Source: Theobroma cacao (Eukaryota > Streptophyta > Magnoliopsida > Malvales > Malvaceae). Taken from it: a DNA stretch of 64,000 bases. The notes below the pieces were generated by a model. The model saw nothing but the letters and a program-made list of their open reading frames with translations. It ran no database searches and was not told the DNA's origin. Numbering within the stretch: position 1 is the first letter of the stretch; each line of letters starts with the position of its first letter. This document shows, piece after piece, positions 47,285 to 60,726 of the stretch. The stretch is from NCBI RefSeq assembly GCF_000208745.1, contig NC_030851.1, forward strand, positions 37,774,187 through 37,838,186, in the 5' to 3' direction. The position numbers and the translations under genes are program-made.

Positions 47285-50200
47285 ATGGATGCTACTGTTA
47301 TAATGCGTTCATCTCTGGTTCAACCAAAACCTTCACTCTCTGCTAAAACCCTTCAAAACCCATCTCTGTCTCGCCTATCCAGGCTCTCTGCTCCATCAAG
47401 TCGTTCTTTTCTCTCTATCCTTTTTTGAGATTTTTTTTGCTTTTTTCTGCACAGAGCATGAAAAGAAGGTTCATTTTTCTATTGTTTTGTTTTGCAGGGA
47501 TTGGATTTATGGCAAAAAAGAGAACTGGGATTGTTGGAAAAGCATCATTGTCATCGGCTGTATCGGACTCAAGCGCTTCACTTTTAGAGAATAAGAAAAA
47601 CAACAGGAATCCTATTGTCGTCATTGACAATTACGATAGTTTCACTTACAATCTTTGCCAGGTATTGATTGCATGTTCGAAATTTTGTGCCTTTTTCTTT
47701 GTCCAGTCTTTTGCCTTCTCTGGATTATGTTCTGCTTGAAGTCTTGATTGTGGAATGCTGTTTGATTGTTTATAAATCTCTATATAAACAATAGAGAACA
47801 GAATTACTTGTTGGCAGGTTTATGTGCAATTTATTATAAATTTATGTGAGAGAATATATTTTGATTATTAGGGAAGACTTGATACATTAATTAAAATTAA
47901 GAAACCCAATTAAAACCAGTATAGTAAAACAAATTGTACTGTTTAGATTTGTTTCCTTTTATAAGAAATCAGAGAAGATACATGTGTATGTATGTATGTA
48001 TATAGTCTTGAGAAGTTTTCTTTTACTGTTGTGAGTTTATTGTTTTGTGGTATAATTCTAGTTTGTTCTAATTGAGGGAAGGATTTGCATTTGATGGAGG
48101 TGCTTCATCATAATGATTTTACTCAATAAAACTATTGTGACTTTATTATGGCTGTGATTGTAAAATGAAAGCAAATTTGGTTCGAGGTTACCAGTAAGAA
48201 GCATGTTATGATCAAGAATCTGATATGTCAAAAGTGTTTCTGCTGAATATCCCTATGGTGTGGTAACTGGTGAGTCCAATTTGGTATCTTTGATAATGGA
48301 GTTCACCCAGTTTGATGATCTTGATTGATGAAAGTCAATAGCATGCAACAATTTTTTTGTATTTCCGGCACCACTAATTAATTGGTGAGACATTAGCAGC
48401 ATAGCAATTAAAAGTGATTTTTTTTTTCTGACAAGAATTAGCACTGAAACCGAGTGACATTTGGCATCCAATAGAGGGAATCATCCCTACCTGGCTCTTG
48501 TCTTTCTCCTTCTAAGCAGATATGGTACATTTTTTATTGTCGCCTTATGAAAGGAGTGATAGGAGTTTACCTAAGAATTTTGGCACTTGAAATGTCGTAT
48601 TCTTCTACATTCTGAACTTTTTTGTTTTATTGATCTCCTAGTCTTTACCAAGTTGTATTCTTGACTAAGAAAAGAATATAATCAGAATTTGCCTTTAATT
48701 TTGTAGTATTTGGGAGAGCTTGGATGTTACTTTGAGGTTTATCGAAATGATGAGTTAGCTGTAGAAGAGCTGAAAAGGTAAGAATTACCTTGTGCCTATT
48801 GCAATATCCTTTATCAATCCACTTCTGTAACATGACGGTCACCCGGGTAATTAATGATTATGTGTTAGCATACTATCTATAAGCGTTTGATGCGATAAAT
48901 GACAACATTTTTTGTTATTTTTGTAGGAAAAACCCTAGGGGAGTGCTTATCTCCCCTGGTCCAGGTTAGAGTCTGCTATTTCTCATAAACTATACATAAA
49001 TGAAGCATAGGAACTTATCATGTTTAAGCATTTTATACACTTTGTATCCTTTGTATAGGCACACCCCAAGATTCTGGAATATCATTGCAAACAGTTTTGG
49101 AGCTTGGACCTACTGTACCTTTGTTTGGTGTTTGCATGGGTTTGCAGTGCATTGGCGAGGCTTTTGGAGGTTAGTTTTCTAGGATACCTTAAGTAACTGT
49201 TCTTCATATTAATTTCTGCATTTTCTAGATTATCTCAACATTTATTCAAAGAGACGTAGATGGGAGAACAATTTATACTTGTGTACTTATATCATGGAAG
49301 CTGAGCTGGTTGCTTGTGGGATTTTAATACAATCTATTTGACTTCATTGCGAAATGCAGGAAAGATAGTGCGTTCTCCCTATGGTGTTATGCATGGCAAA
49401 AGTTCTCTTGTTTATTATGATGAGAAGGGGGAAGATGGGTTGTTCACTGGATTGTCAAAGTATGTATTAGTTCTGTTGACATGATTCTCCTTTTAAAATT
49501 CTTAAAGTGTGCTTAAATTCTTGTTTCTGTAGTCCAATTAGTTTTAACATGATTCTCCTTTTAAAATTCTTAAAAGTGTGCTTAAATTACTTGCTTTCTG
49601 TAGTCCAATTACCAATTCATTCAAATTTGTCTTTATAGAGATTGTTTCTTGAGCTTTCTTTTTTCCTTTCAAATATAGAGATCCCTTAGCAGCGCTTTTT
49701 TCCTATCAAACTCATTTTGACTGGACCTTTAAATCAGATGCAGTCAAACTTTCTTCCATTTACCCTATCTCCTTTCGTTTTCATCCTGCAGCCACTTGAG
49801 CTCTAATTACAATCACATGTTACTTTCAATTGTTGGGTTTATGTGTCAAAAGTCTATCTCAAAGGGAAAGCAAGAGAAAAGAGGAGGAAGGGCACTATAA
49901 TACTGAAGAGTTTGATATGAAAGATAGTCTGGACAAGTAAAAGCCATGGATAATATTCTGGTTTTAAAGTTTCAAATTCCACTATTTCTTCTGATGCCTC
50001 TCGACAGGAAAACATTCTTGAGTTTTTGACAAAGCATTTTACACCCTCTAACCTTTTTTCTATTAATGTAATAAATATCTGGTATTAGTATATTACTGTT
50101 TAAGGGTCCGAAAGTCAATAGAACTCTATATAGCATGTCAGCTATGATGTTCATGCAATACAAAGTATGTTGCACATAATCACATGGTTAAATAAATAGC

Positions 50201-52096
50201 TAGCTAATAATTTTTTACATTTGTTGTGGCTAATGAAATAATTAGAGTAGCATAAAAAAAGGCTTATTTTATTAAAATATATATTAGCAAAAGGAATGTG
50301 AGAATGGTGGAGAAGAGAAGAGCATTAATTAATTACTAAAATTATGTTTTTGTTACAAAAATCATTGTGTCGCTTTGAGGCCTAGGTGTAGCTGTGAGAC
50401 AGCAATGAAAGGGTTGTTGAGGGTGGGGGTCAATTAAAGCTGAGGGCAAAGAAGGCTGGTTGCATAAATTCCAAATAATGTCTAAGTGTATATTGTGGCT
50501 GTTGAGCAATATGCAATGCTGATATTGGGAAAATAAAACCAATCTCTCTCTCTCTCTGCACCTCCAACCACCCTTGTGGAGTAATGTATCACTGTTGCAC
50601 ACACTTGGTCAAATCAAAACCCCATTTTCCTTTTTTGCTGCTATCCTTGTGTTTATATTGCTAGACATTTGTGAAGCATCTATTAAGTTACTGATAAGTT
50701 AAAGAATTTCCAATTTATTTTCATTAATTACATCTCATGCTATCAGTAGTTCTTACTATCATTGTGCCTATTTCAGCCCTTTCAATGCTGGCCGATATCA
50801 CAGCCTCGTGATTGAAAAGGACAGTTTTCCCGGGGAAGAGCTCGAGGTTACTGCATGGACAGAAGATGGACTGATAATGGCTGCTCGGCACAAAGTATAT
50901 AAGCATCTACAGGTAAGACTGCCATCTCTTTTTACTTGTAGTTTCTTAATTACTACAATGATTTGTTGAATGAGAAGATAGACTACCATCAAATTAGTTA
51001 CTAACTGATTTGCTGGTAGGAGTATGTTTGCTGTGCTTGAACTGATTTCTTTACTTAAATTAGTTACTACACTTCTTCTAAAATGTTGTATTTTATAGTA
51101 TTTCCAAATTACCTTTAGGTCTCAATTTGATTCTTTTTCTCACCCTAAACCCTTGGAGTGAAATATGAATCAACAAAAATGAAATTTCTAATTGAGTTAT
51201 TTGGCAAGGCTACCCTTTGTAGGCTTGTCCAGAATAATTGACATATATATTAAGTATGATAACCTGGGGATAAATTTTCTGCTAACACAATTTTAGCTCT
51301 AGAGAATCATAGTTTTGGTACTTGAACCCAGGCATAAGGTTTGACTTAGTACTGGCATTTGCAGCTGGAGTCAAACACATGCACTCCAATTGGCTCCTTG
51401 GATATGATACCTTTATAAGCATCACGAAAGGGCAATGCTGGTTGTTTGTGCTCTCCTTGTGTCACTTTTATTGCATTTTAAAACCATGAAAGTTTTGCAG
51501 TCAATTCAGCATTAGATGACAGCAATGCTTGTAGATAGCTCCTATGACTTGCTGAATTTTGCACAGCTCCTGTAATCTGATTCCATGCTTACCAGTTTGT
51601 TAGAGAAAAGAATCTAAAGCTGCCATCAGAACAAATTCTAAGGAGCTCCTTAAGATTGTTGTTTTAGATGATGGGGGTGTGTGTGTGTGTGTGTGTATAG
51701 GTGTACGTTAATAAGTGCTTTTTGTCCTTTTTTTCTCTGCAATTATTACAGAAGAAAGTAGAGGAAAAGAAAGGACCCAAAAACACCTTATGCAGAGGCT
51801 TTAGAATGGCCTTTGACTTCCGTGATTGTTATGCTTATTTGCCACTTACCTTGTCTTCTGAATCATTTATATGACCCATTTTTTGAGCTATGTTGATTAG
51901 ATATAGTTCTTCACCCGTTACTTTTCTTTCAAGTTTAGGCTCACCAAATTTACTTTGATTTCATGAACAAATTGATTGAAAACTGTAGGGTGTTCAGTTC
52001 CATCCAGAGAGCATCATAACCTCTGAAGGCAAGACTATTGTTCGCAATTTCATCAAACTGATAGAGAAAAAGGAGGCGGCTGAATCCCAGAATTAA
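47285..52096 (+). CDS. ASB1: Anthranilate synthase beta subunit (glutamine amidotransferase), plastid
   Basis: Eight exons (47285-47399, 47498-47661, 48707-48777, 48927-48964, 49059-49169, 49360-49459, 50777-50912, 51989-52096) give 280 residues. The first 65 or so are Ser/Lys/Arg-rich without acidic clusters, as in a chloroplast transit peptide. The rest is a class I glutamine amidotransferase: [10 protein letters not shown] (82-91), SPGPGTP (126-132), the nucleophile C155 in FGVCMGLQ, and H250/E252 in GVQFHPES. It releases ammonia from glutamine for the alpha subunit, which turns chorismate into anthranilate, the first step of tryptophan synthesis. Splice phases join cleanly; exon 1 must be spliced because its frame meets a stop inside intron 1. 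The start at 47285 is the first ATG after the TATA box. The length agrees with plant ASB proteins. No damage is seen. Confidence 0.95.
49479..49614 (+). repeat. Tandem duplication of 68 bp in intron 6 of the ASB gene
   Basis: The unit containing ACATGATTCTCCTTTTAAAA and CTGTAGTCCAATTA starts at 49479 and again at 49547. The copies differ by a few single-base insertions. The 1.3-kb intron (49460-50776) holds no other clear structure. Confidence 0.8.
51676..51700. repeat. GT microsatellite in intron 7 of the ASB gene
   Basis: A (GT) run of about 11 units follows a short G-run. A useful polymorphic marker, with no other role evident. Confidence 0.85.
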
Positions 52097-55000
52097 GTCT
52101 TGTTCTGCATGGGTATACATCAGTCGTACATGTCACATACCAGCATAGGCAATATAATAGCTGATGAATAGCCTCAAATCCTTTCCTTGTTTTTCCTTTT
52201 CTTTTGGGGTCATGTAAGTCTTTCTCATAGAGTTTGAACTGAGGTGGCCTCATGTTTATGTTTCTAAAACTTTTCTGAATGCATCTACCTCTTCTAGGTG
52301 GAGAACATCTTAGGGATATTTATTTTATCAGAATATCCTTTATGTTTCTTATTAATTGTCTGTTTCACCACACAAAAAAAAGAAAAAAAAAGAAAAATCT
52401 TGTACATCAGCCACCATGGCATTGTTCTTAATGATCATATAATTATAGATGAAGACATGATTTTGTGCAAGACTCATTACTATGTTATTTCTTGCAAACA
52501 TGTAGTTTACAAGGATTAGTGAGAGGTAAGGGTTCATTATCTATTTCATATGATACCTCTGGATAAGACCAAATTTAGCCTTCACCTTCAAAGAAAGTTT
52601 TTGAATAAATTATATTGCACTTGGGTCTCTCTAAAAGTTAATCTTTGGATATTGCATATATGCATGAAAAAAAAACTAAAACTTATAACAATTTAAACTC
52701 CTATGCTTTCATTGGGGCTGAGCTGTGATCAAATGCAGAAAAGGGTAGCAGTCAGGTAACAGAAATTGTGCATCTGTATCAATCAAAGAGCTGTAAAAGG
52801 TCTGTGAGATGTAGCTTTCCATGGGGTTTGCACATGATTTATACGAGTGCTGGTGGATAACTATGAATTATGTGGTCTAAAACATTAGAATCATTTCTAT
52901 ATATTTCTCACTTAGTTTGCAATTCTAGTTCAAAATTGGCTGTCAAATGATGTGGAATTGAGGAGCAAGTTGATTCAGAACATTTCTGTGACCACTTAGG
53001 ATGTGAATGGCCTCCAAAAATTCTGAGCCAGAGAAAATTAAACTGAAAAGGTAGTGATGATCTCCAATGTCTACCCCTTCTCATCCTTCACATTATCATT
53101 TCCATTTTAATGGAAGAATATCCAAAGCATCCTTTCATTGAATTACCAAAGTTCCTTGTATTACCAAAGCTCTAAATAGAAAAAATAAATAAATTAGGAA
53201 AATGTTAAAAACTGTCTACCATAGAAAGAATTTTATAATTAATATAATCTTTTTAAAATTTGGATAAATTTCAGAGTCAATAGATTAATATAAATATCCA
53301 ATAAATTTATTTATAGAATTTAAAAAATTTACTGTTAATTTATAAAATAATAATATTTTTATACGTATAATAAGGAAGTCTAAATTAATTAATCATAATA
53401 ATATGTAAAAAGTTAATTGAAATTACTATCTATATAAAATTTGATCCCGTGAGAACTGCCTCATATTTGTTTATTAAAATATCTATTTAAATAATGATTT
53501 CTACCAAGGCAAGTATTGAATTTCACAAGCTACCAAGACCAAACCATAGATTCTATTGACATTTGCCAAAAGACAAAACAATAAAGAAAAAAAAGGATGA
53601 CAGAGTTTGCTAGAAAAGCAACCTGACTTACTTTCTGGAGAATTTCTTAGCATCAATGTTGTGTCACTTTGATTATGAACCCTTTTTTTTTTTCTTTTAT
53701 CTTTTAATTTCTAACAAAGTAGCCAATCTCAAATAGACAAAACAGCTTATGTGTTGTCTTATAATTGAGTGTTACAAAGTCTGGGATTAGACAAAAGATT
53801 CCACTAAACCCATCACACTTTGTCTTTGCCTTAACCAATCTTCTTACTTACACTAAACTCTTTTTCTTTAGCTTTACCCCCAATTATTGAAATTTAGAAT
53901 TTGTTGGAGCCTTCTTTTATTTCCATTGCAATTTTACACTGTTTATACTCAGATTATTATTTAAAATTACTATTGGTAGAGTCAATTGCTGCATTGCATG
54001 CTTAATTATCATCTTGTTAAAAGTAATACCTTGAATGCATTAATTAGCATTTTGTCTACAAAAATTTAAGTTAAAAGAAAACCTTTAAATGACACTTTGA
54101 CCAAGCAAATACTGTCCAGTTGTAAAGTGGTGATGAAGCTTGAAGCCTGCCTGACAATGGAGCCTGTAAACGTGCTAGTGGCTTCACACTACAGTTCCCT
54201 CACTCACAAGAAACAATTCTTGTATCGCAGGCTCCTAGCCATCTCCCCACTTTACTTGCATCACACAATCCTTGTGTCTACAATTTTCAAATGAACAAAG
54301 AGGTTGGCCATTTATGGTGAAAGGTTCCTTTTTTTTTTTTAATGTTGAAGCTCAATTTATGATGACATAATTGTATTTGGACATTCTTTAATTAAAAAAA
54401 AGGGAAGGAAAGAGAGAGATAATTTGTTTTTCTTATCCTATCCCTATAGAAAAGAGAAAGATAATTTGTTTATCTTACCTAAAACTTGTAGTAAAGAGAA
54501 AAATAATTTGTTTTTCTTTATGATTATTGAGTGAAAATATGAAAATCAAAACATTAAATAAATTCCCAACTACCCTTAACTGCTGGCCCTGTGACTATGA
54601 GACTAAGACCCTCAACTGCCTTGTTCATCTTCAAAGCCTCAAAGTTTGAAACCATGATGATGATGATGATGATCCATTGCATGATTCCAGCCCCGGAGTC
54701 ACATTTTCAGCCTAAAACAGAAGGTCCAACGTGCAAGGGTTACCCTCCCCCACTTGTCACATCTAACTGACCTTGGATTCCAACAACCCATTGACAAAAT
54801 GTCCTCTGAACATGACGAGTCTGACTTTAAATACATACATATATATAAAATATATATATCCATACATACAAACAAACATACAGATAGACCCAAACTTTGG
54901 ACATTAAATACAACAATTTTGGGTGTTGCAGATGTTTCTTTGAACCAGCAAAGAGAAAAAATAAAATTAATAAAAACAAAAAAATAAGAAGGAAGATGCT

Positions 55001-55390
55001 TTTTTGAGGTTTATATATCTGTTAAATTAAAAAAAGTGCAGTTAACACAAGAGAAAAAACTAAATAAAAGTATATACTCCATATATACTAAAGCATTTAT
55101 TGAACCCATGAGGGTGTGTAGAAAGTACAGAAAATCATCACCACATTTCAATCTGTAAAAGCCAGAAAGACAACATCAATGATAAAAATGAACTGGGAAC
55201 CTACAAGGTATGACCTATACACATACCCACATCATAGAACATATAAGACCTCCATCACCCTCAATAAATATCTATGCTCTCTCCCCCTCTCTATACACAA
55301 AACTGACCCCCAACTAATCAAACTGAATGGGAAGGAGAGGAAAATAATGCCCACATGTAAACAAAACAATTCTAGGCAAGGTCTCTTTAT
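52097..55390. other. Intergenic region between convergent ASB and XTH genes
   Basis: The first few hundred bases are the ASB 3' UTR and the last few hundred (about 55080-55390) the XTH 3' UTR. Between them the DNA is AT-rich. A somewhat GC-richer patch at 54110-54260 has a 65-codon open frame without recognisable similarity. ATG/GAT repeats lie at 54654-54673 and TA-rich repeats at 54836-54860. No further gene is supported. Confidence 0.55.
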
Positions 55391-57616
55391 TTAGACGGAA
55401 ACAGTCTCGGACCGGCTTGCTCGGCTGCGGTGGTGTCGTTTCCCATGGTGGCGCCTGCCTCCTCCAAACGTAACCGGATCAAACTTTTTGAGTCTTTCTG
55501 CTTCTTGGGGATTGACCACACACTCAGGAGGAGGAACCTTGTATCTGGTTTGGTCATAGCAATAGGAATATGTCATGTACTTCCTCCTAAAGCTATCCAT
55601 CTTGCTTCTTTGTGATGGTGTGATAGTGGTAGAGAGTTCTTCCAAACTTTGGGCGCTATCACACCTCTTTGATGAAAATTCAATCGGATCAACCGCGCAG
55701 CCATGAAGGATCAGGTCAGAGAATTTGGCAACATAAGGAGCATATTTGTAATTGACTCTATATTTGCCACCATTAGTAGCCCAATCAGACCCATCCCATA
55801 TTGTAGCATACAAAGACATTGGCTTAGAAGGGAAGTCTCCACCCATAGCAGCTGTTCTCTTAACCTCTCTGATGGGGGTATTGTCTACATAAAATCTACA
55901 AAGAAAATAACAAGCATAAAAAACATAATCAATAAAACAAAAACAGGAACAGGAAAACCACCAGCACTACACCACCACATTATAAACATCACCATAGATG
56001 TTGATGTTAATTTATGGATTATCAGTTAATGGAATCCTGAACTACAATCTAGCCTAATCTCCTACGGTTTCATCGCTTTCCAAGCAAGCAGACCGAGATA
56101 GAACAATGTAGTTATGGTAATAGAAGAAAAATTGGTTGGTTGAAACAGGGGATACCATTATAAGCAAAACCAGAGCACATACTGTACAATACACAGAACT
56201 CCCAAAATAAGAAACCCCACCCTACATTACAAATAAACCATCACATCACACTCTTTAAAAAAGCAAGTTCCATACTTAATCATATGATATTCATCAGATA
56301 AAAATGTTGAGATTGAAGCAGAGAAGAAAACTAAAAGATTTAACCAATCAAGGAAAAAGGAAAGCGCGGGGCCAACGAATTATATGAGAGATGGGGAATA
56401 GATTTTGATGCTTACATGATCTTAGAATCGGTCCAGAGAATCGTGTACTGATGGAAATCATCAGCAGGATCAAACCAAAGATTGTATCTTTCTTCTCTGC
56501 CAACACTGGTACTTCCATTGCCATAAACATTAGTCTGAATCCTCCAATCTTTGCCTCTAATGTTACCCAAGAACTCAAAATCTATTTCATCATGGTTCTT
56601 CTCGAATATATCACCATTCGACATCTGTTATCCCAAAAACAAAATCTTTAAAACAGGGGATTCCTTTTATTTATTTTCAGGAGTTATCTCCTTAAAAATA
56701 AAAACCTTCACAAGAAAATCATGTTTAAGAATGAGCTAGAAATTGAAATTAGGGAAAAACTATCTGAAATTATGTTAATCAACCTGTTTATTTTGTTTAT
56801 AAAGCTTTTGATAGCAAAATAATGAGAAAACTGTATCAACTTCATCGTCATATCCATCAGGATTTTGATCAGGTTCTTGAACAAAGAGACAAAACTCGAA
56901 ATACAGTCTTCGAGACACTATCAAACTCCAACTTGAACCATGAATTTGACGTGAAGAAAATAGTGGCAAACTCATCTGAGTTTTAGTAGTTTGATCAGAA
57001 TTTTAAGCTAAAAGCAATCGATTAGTATCATACTAAAAATAAAAACAAAGAAAAAAGTTTTAAAAAATTTCCAGATTAGTTAACAGCAACCATGAATTAG
57101 GCTTCTAACAAAACTATTTGTTAAGCTTCAAATAAAATTAATAGTTAGATAAACAGAATACAAAATATTAATCTTGAAGCAGAAGCTTGAACAAAGAAAC
57201 TCACATAGAATGCAACCACAACTCCGGCAGTATAATCAGCAGGTAACTTTATTGATGCACTGAAGTAACCATGCAAGTAAAGGTCTTGGGACACAAATCC
57301 AGACCCTGTTTTTCACACCACCACCACCAAACCAAAAAAATTCTTTCCTTTTACTAAAACAATAAAAGAAACAAAACCCAAAAAATCAACATCCAAAAAA
57401 CCAGCAAAACGAAAACAAACCTGTTCTCTCATTCAAAGACAAGTGAACAGCTTTACCATCTCTATGGATAGCTAGATTATCATCTCCAAACAACTGAGAA
57501 TACCCTTCGTCAAATGACAGAATTGGGAGCCTTTTTTCAGACCAAGAAACAACAACAGAAAGCAAAGTCAAAACCAAGAACAAAGAAGAACCCAGATAAG
57601 GTAGCTTCATCACCAT
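55391..57616 (-). CDS. XTH28: Xyloglucan endotransglucosylase/hydrolase, group III-B (XTH27/28 type)
   Basis: Four exons (57616-57421, 57305-57205, 56624-56416, 55895-55391) give 336 residues, matching the 330-345 of this subgroup. Residues 1-27 are a signal peptide, so the enzyme acts in the cell wall. It is a GH16 enzyme that cuts xyloglucan and rejoins or hydrolyses the ends. The catalytic motif [10 protein letters not shown] is at 110-119 with nucleophile E112 and acid/base E116; an NGS sequon follows at 135. The C-terminal XET domain has paired cysteines, [19 protein letters not shown], and then a His/Arg-rich basic tail that could bind acidic wall polymers. [15 protein letters not shown] and [10 protein letters not shown] point to XTH27/28 rather than XTH30. 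The start is the first ATG after the TATA box. Nothing is missing or broken. Confidence 0.94.
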
Positions 57617-57684
57617 TTTTTTTCCTTTATTTTTTTTTTCTTCCTTGCTATACGGTTGTATTTCTTTTGCTCTTTCAAAGTGAG

Positions 57685-57693
57685 ATTATATAG
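57685..57693 (-). promoter_or_regulatory. Probable TATA box of the XTH gene
   Basis: CTATATAAT on the minus strand lies about 70 bp before the ATG at 57616, implying a short 5' UTR. Purine-rich (GAGAAGA) repeats lie just upstream on the plus strand at 57697-57770. Confidence 0.5.
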
Positions 57694-57779
57694 GAGAAGA
57701 GAAGAGAAGAGTATTAAGGAAGAAGAAGAACAGATTGTTGAGAAAGAAAGAGAAGAAGAAGACGAAAGGAATAATCTCT

Positions 57780-59535
57780 ACAGCTATGGGAGGCGATAGA
57801 GAGAGCCGAAAAGGCTATTGAAGGGGAAGCCAAGAGCAGGTCATTTTATTGGAGAGTGAAAGGGTGTTGAGCTGTTCATATGTAGACAGTTTTTTTTTTT
57901 AATATATTTCTTTATTTTTCAATGTATGTATTTTATTCTCTCAATTTTTTCTTCAATTCTTACATTATATTTTTCATCATCATCATCATATTTCTTTCCT
58001 AATTCCATCATTTCTGCCATACTCTAGACTTATTTTTTTCTTTTAAATTACTTAATGTTTTAATTAGAAAAATTAATATTCATGGGTTTTTTTGTTATTA
58101 TTTTTTTGGTCTTGTGAAAGGAGGCTTGAGGAATCATACACTGAAGAAGTCAGAACATGGTCAGTGGGCATGAACCTTTACTACCACCATCACCGTGTCC
58201 TATACAAAAAAACAATTTAATTAATTTACAAATATATATAAACAATTTAATATTAGTATCTTTAATTTTGCTTTAAACTTTTTTGGTATTTCTCTTTCTT
58301 TCTCGTTCTAATTGTCCATTCAAGATCTCTTTCTACCAACCACTCACCACAAAAGCCTGATTTTAAATTTTTAATGGTGTCAAATATTTCCACTTGCATG
58401 CTTTGAAAATGAAGGATGAAATAAAGTTTGATTACGATTTTTCATTTCAATCCATTGATACAATTCAAAAAGATAAGGGTTTTATGATTGTGATTAATTC
58501 TATTGCTATATTTAATTATTTGCTAAAATTGTGTGATCAAAAATCTCACTTTAGACACTGATTTTCTTCTCCTTTGTTTCAGATAAGGAACAAATAAAGT
58601 GAATCTTATTTATTTCCATATATTTTGTTCACATAAGGTTTTTGTGATGTATTCAAATTCACACATTTATAGCATTTATCTTTCGAATTGTGAGTCTCAA
58701 AATTTTAATCAATTCCATGAAAATTTACTTCATGGAATGGAGTATGGATGTTCAACTTTTATTTCTAGTAGGCCCTTAAATATGAAAATACATTGAATTA
58801 ATGTGTATGTTGCATAATATTCAATGAGACACTTTAGTGATTAAATTTGAAATTTTGATTTTCAGGTATTTGACTACGATATCTCTCTTTGTATACTTTA
58901 AATCCAAATCGATTTTCATATGCACCAAAAAAAGAAAATAATTTTGCTTACATAAATTGCTATATTTTATTAAGAAAATTTAATTAATTTAGTGATATAA
59001 ATATAATATAATATTATCGGTTAGTTAGTTGGTTAGCTAGTTAGATTATAATATTGTTAGCTAGTTAAAGATAAATATAATATTGTAATTTATCTAACTA
59101 ACTAACCGAATTTGTATAATTATCTTAACAATAACAAAATTCAACTTTAAACAAATATAAATAGTAGATATCATAATTGTGGTACTTCGTATTGGTGCAA
59201 AGTTATTAAAAAATAAGAGTGAAAGAATTAGATAAAACTTAGCAATAGTAGATTTTCATTTATTCATATAAATTCCGAAGGTAAGAGGGTGGATGGCTAA
59301 TAGTTAGTACTTAGAAGCATATAGTACAAACACATTATTGCAAGTCTACTTTTTCAGCTCATGGGTTGAAGACACGTGTATTTTCATTAATTGAATTGAT
59401 ATTTTTATTTTATTTATTAATTATAATTAACTTTATTCTTTTCTAGAAATGTTTACATTAAAGGTGGAATCTGATTCAAAATTTTTTTTTTTTTGCTTTA
59501 AAGCATTAGTAAGAATCAACTTCTTAAATACAATA
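57780..59535. other. XTH upstream region and AT-rich spacer
   Basis: No coding frame is supported. Short T-runs and TCATCATCATCATA (near 57975) are simple repeats. Confidence 0.5.
59018..59109. repeat. Small hairpin repeat (TTAGTTAGTT arms)
   Basis: CGGTTAGTTAGTTGGTTAG at 59018 pairs with the reverse complement of CTAACTAACTAACCGAA ending at about 59109; TATAATATT blocks pair inside. The length of about 90 bp and the AT-rich flanks fit a small MITE remnant. Confidence 0.5.
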
Positions 59536-59650
59536 ATTTGGGTCACTTTATCCCTCCTCCAAGGCTTCCAAATAAAAGTCACCCATAAGCTTGAAAATTA
59601 AAAACTTTGAAGTTTGAAGTCTTGAAAGGGGGATAAAGTGACCAAAATTT
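59536..59650. mobile_element. Short MITE-like hairpin with GGTCACTTTATCCC ends
   Basis: TTTGGGTCACTTTATCCC (59537-59554) is matched in inverse orientation by GGGGGATAAAGTGACCAAAA (59628-59647). Inner segments (CAAGGCTTCCAAA and GAAGTCTTGAAAG) also pair. The whole is about 115 bp and non-coding. Confidence 0.6.
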
Positions 59651-59784
59651 TTTTATAATAATACTAATTAAAAAAATAGCAAAGAATACCCAAAAAAAGT
59701 GTGTAAATCATTAAGGGTAAAAATAATGATTAAAAAGACTTTTGGGGGGCAAAAAGAGGTTCTCCTTTTAATATTTAAATACAA

Positions 59785-59970
59785 TTAATAAAAAAAGAAA
59801 AATACATCTAAACTAAAGAAACTATAACTGGGGAGAAACCACCCCATCGCACCGCCCCGATTCACGTGATTACGAACGCGGCCTCCGATGGCCCACATAT
59901 TTACTGATTTGCCATCTACCATGACTTCGAACGCCATACTCGCTGAATTGAGAGGATCAGGTGAGGGCAT
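59785..59970 (-). CDS. Doubtful small ORF in a GC-richer island
   Basis: A 61-codon frame on the minus strand includes an internal ATG followed by AFEVMVDGKSVNMWAIGGR. The DNA here is clearly richer in GC than its surroundings (59830-59970). No splice continuation, homologous family or polyadenylation context is visible, and the last dozen codons are poly-Phe/Tyr from AT-rich sequence. It may be a short peptide, a gene fragment or just promoter DNA. Confidence 0.15.
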   Translation of the reverse strand: MPSPDPLNSASMAFEVMVDGKSVNMWAIGGRVRNHVNRGGAMGWFLPSYSFFSLDVFFFFY

Positions 59971-60680
59971 TTATGGAACAAAAAAAAACAAAAAGACAAG
60001 GGGCGCTGCCTATCCCCATCATCCGAACGAGAATCGCATGGGGCCCCTAGCGTTTTGTCCTTAATTTTGGCGTGCCAAGTGGGAAAACATGAACGGCATC
60101 AAATCGGCGAAGGGACGCGTCTTCCCAATCATATCAACGGTCGTAGATTTGTTTCTCCTCGCTGTTTCGGGCAAATAACAAAACGTGAATGCATTTAACT
60201 GTACAGCTGGCACTGGACCGTTTCTTTAACCAACGGCCCACGATTTCCAACACTAATCGAGTGCTTAGCTGATTTTTATGCGCTAATAAAACTTGGGGGT
60301 CAGCAATAATTAAAGACCAGAACGGGGAAATAAAAAGCTTTCAAATTTAGGGTTGTTGAATTTTCTAAAAGTCTATAGAAGTAGGACGTTGGCTTGGGTC
60401 TTTACTTTTTAGTGCTTGGAGGTATTTATGATTTAATGTTTAACTGCTAACTGAAATCGCAAATGCAACCCTTTTTTCTTGTGGGGTTGGGGTGGTCAGT
60501 GGTGAACCCTAGTTGTAGCTTTTTTGGACTCTTCAAGTCTTAACACAATCCAATCCTTACAAGTTTTGTTAAGTACTTGTTAAGGAAAGGATCTTATTCA
60601 CTGTTAAAAAACAGCACAAATTACTAGTTTATTTTGTATTTTGTTGTCTGACATTGCATCCCAGTAGACGCAATAGTATA

Positions 60681-60726
<46 letters not shown>

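Noticed and set aside
54097..54294. GC-richer 65-codon ORF, considered as a gene or microRNA precursor
   Set aside because: No protein similarity, and the arms I tried to pair do not form a long hairpin or contain a known microRNA.
60684..60722. Long AT repeat, considered as an extruding cruciform or origin
   Set aside because: Simple dinucleotide repeats of this length are common in plant spacers and nothing else supports a function.
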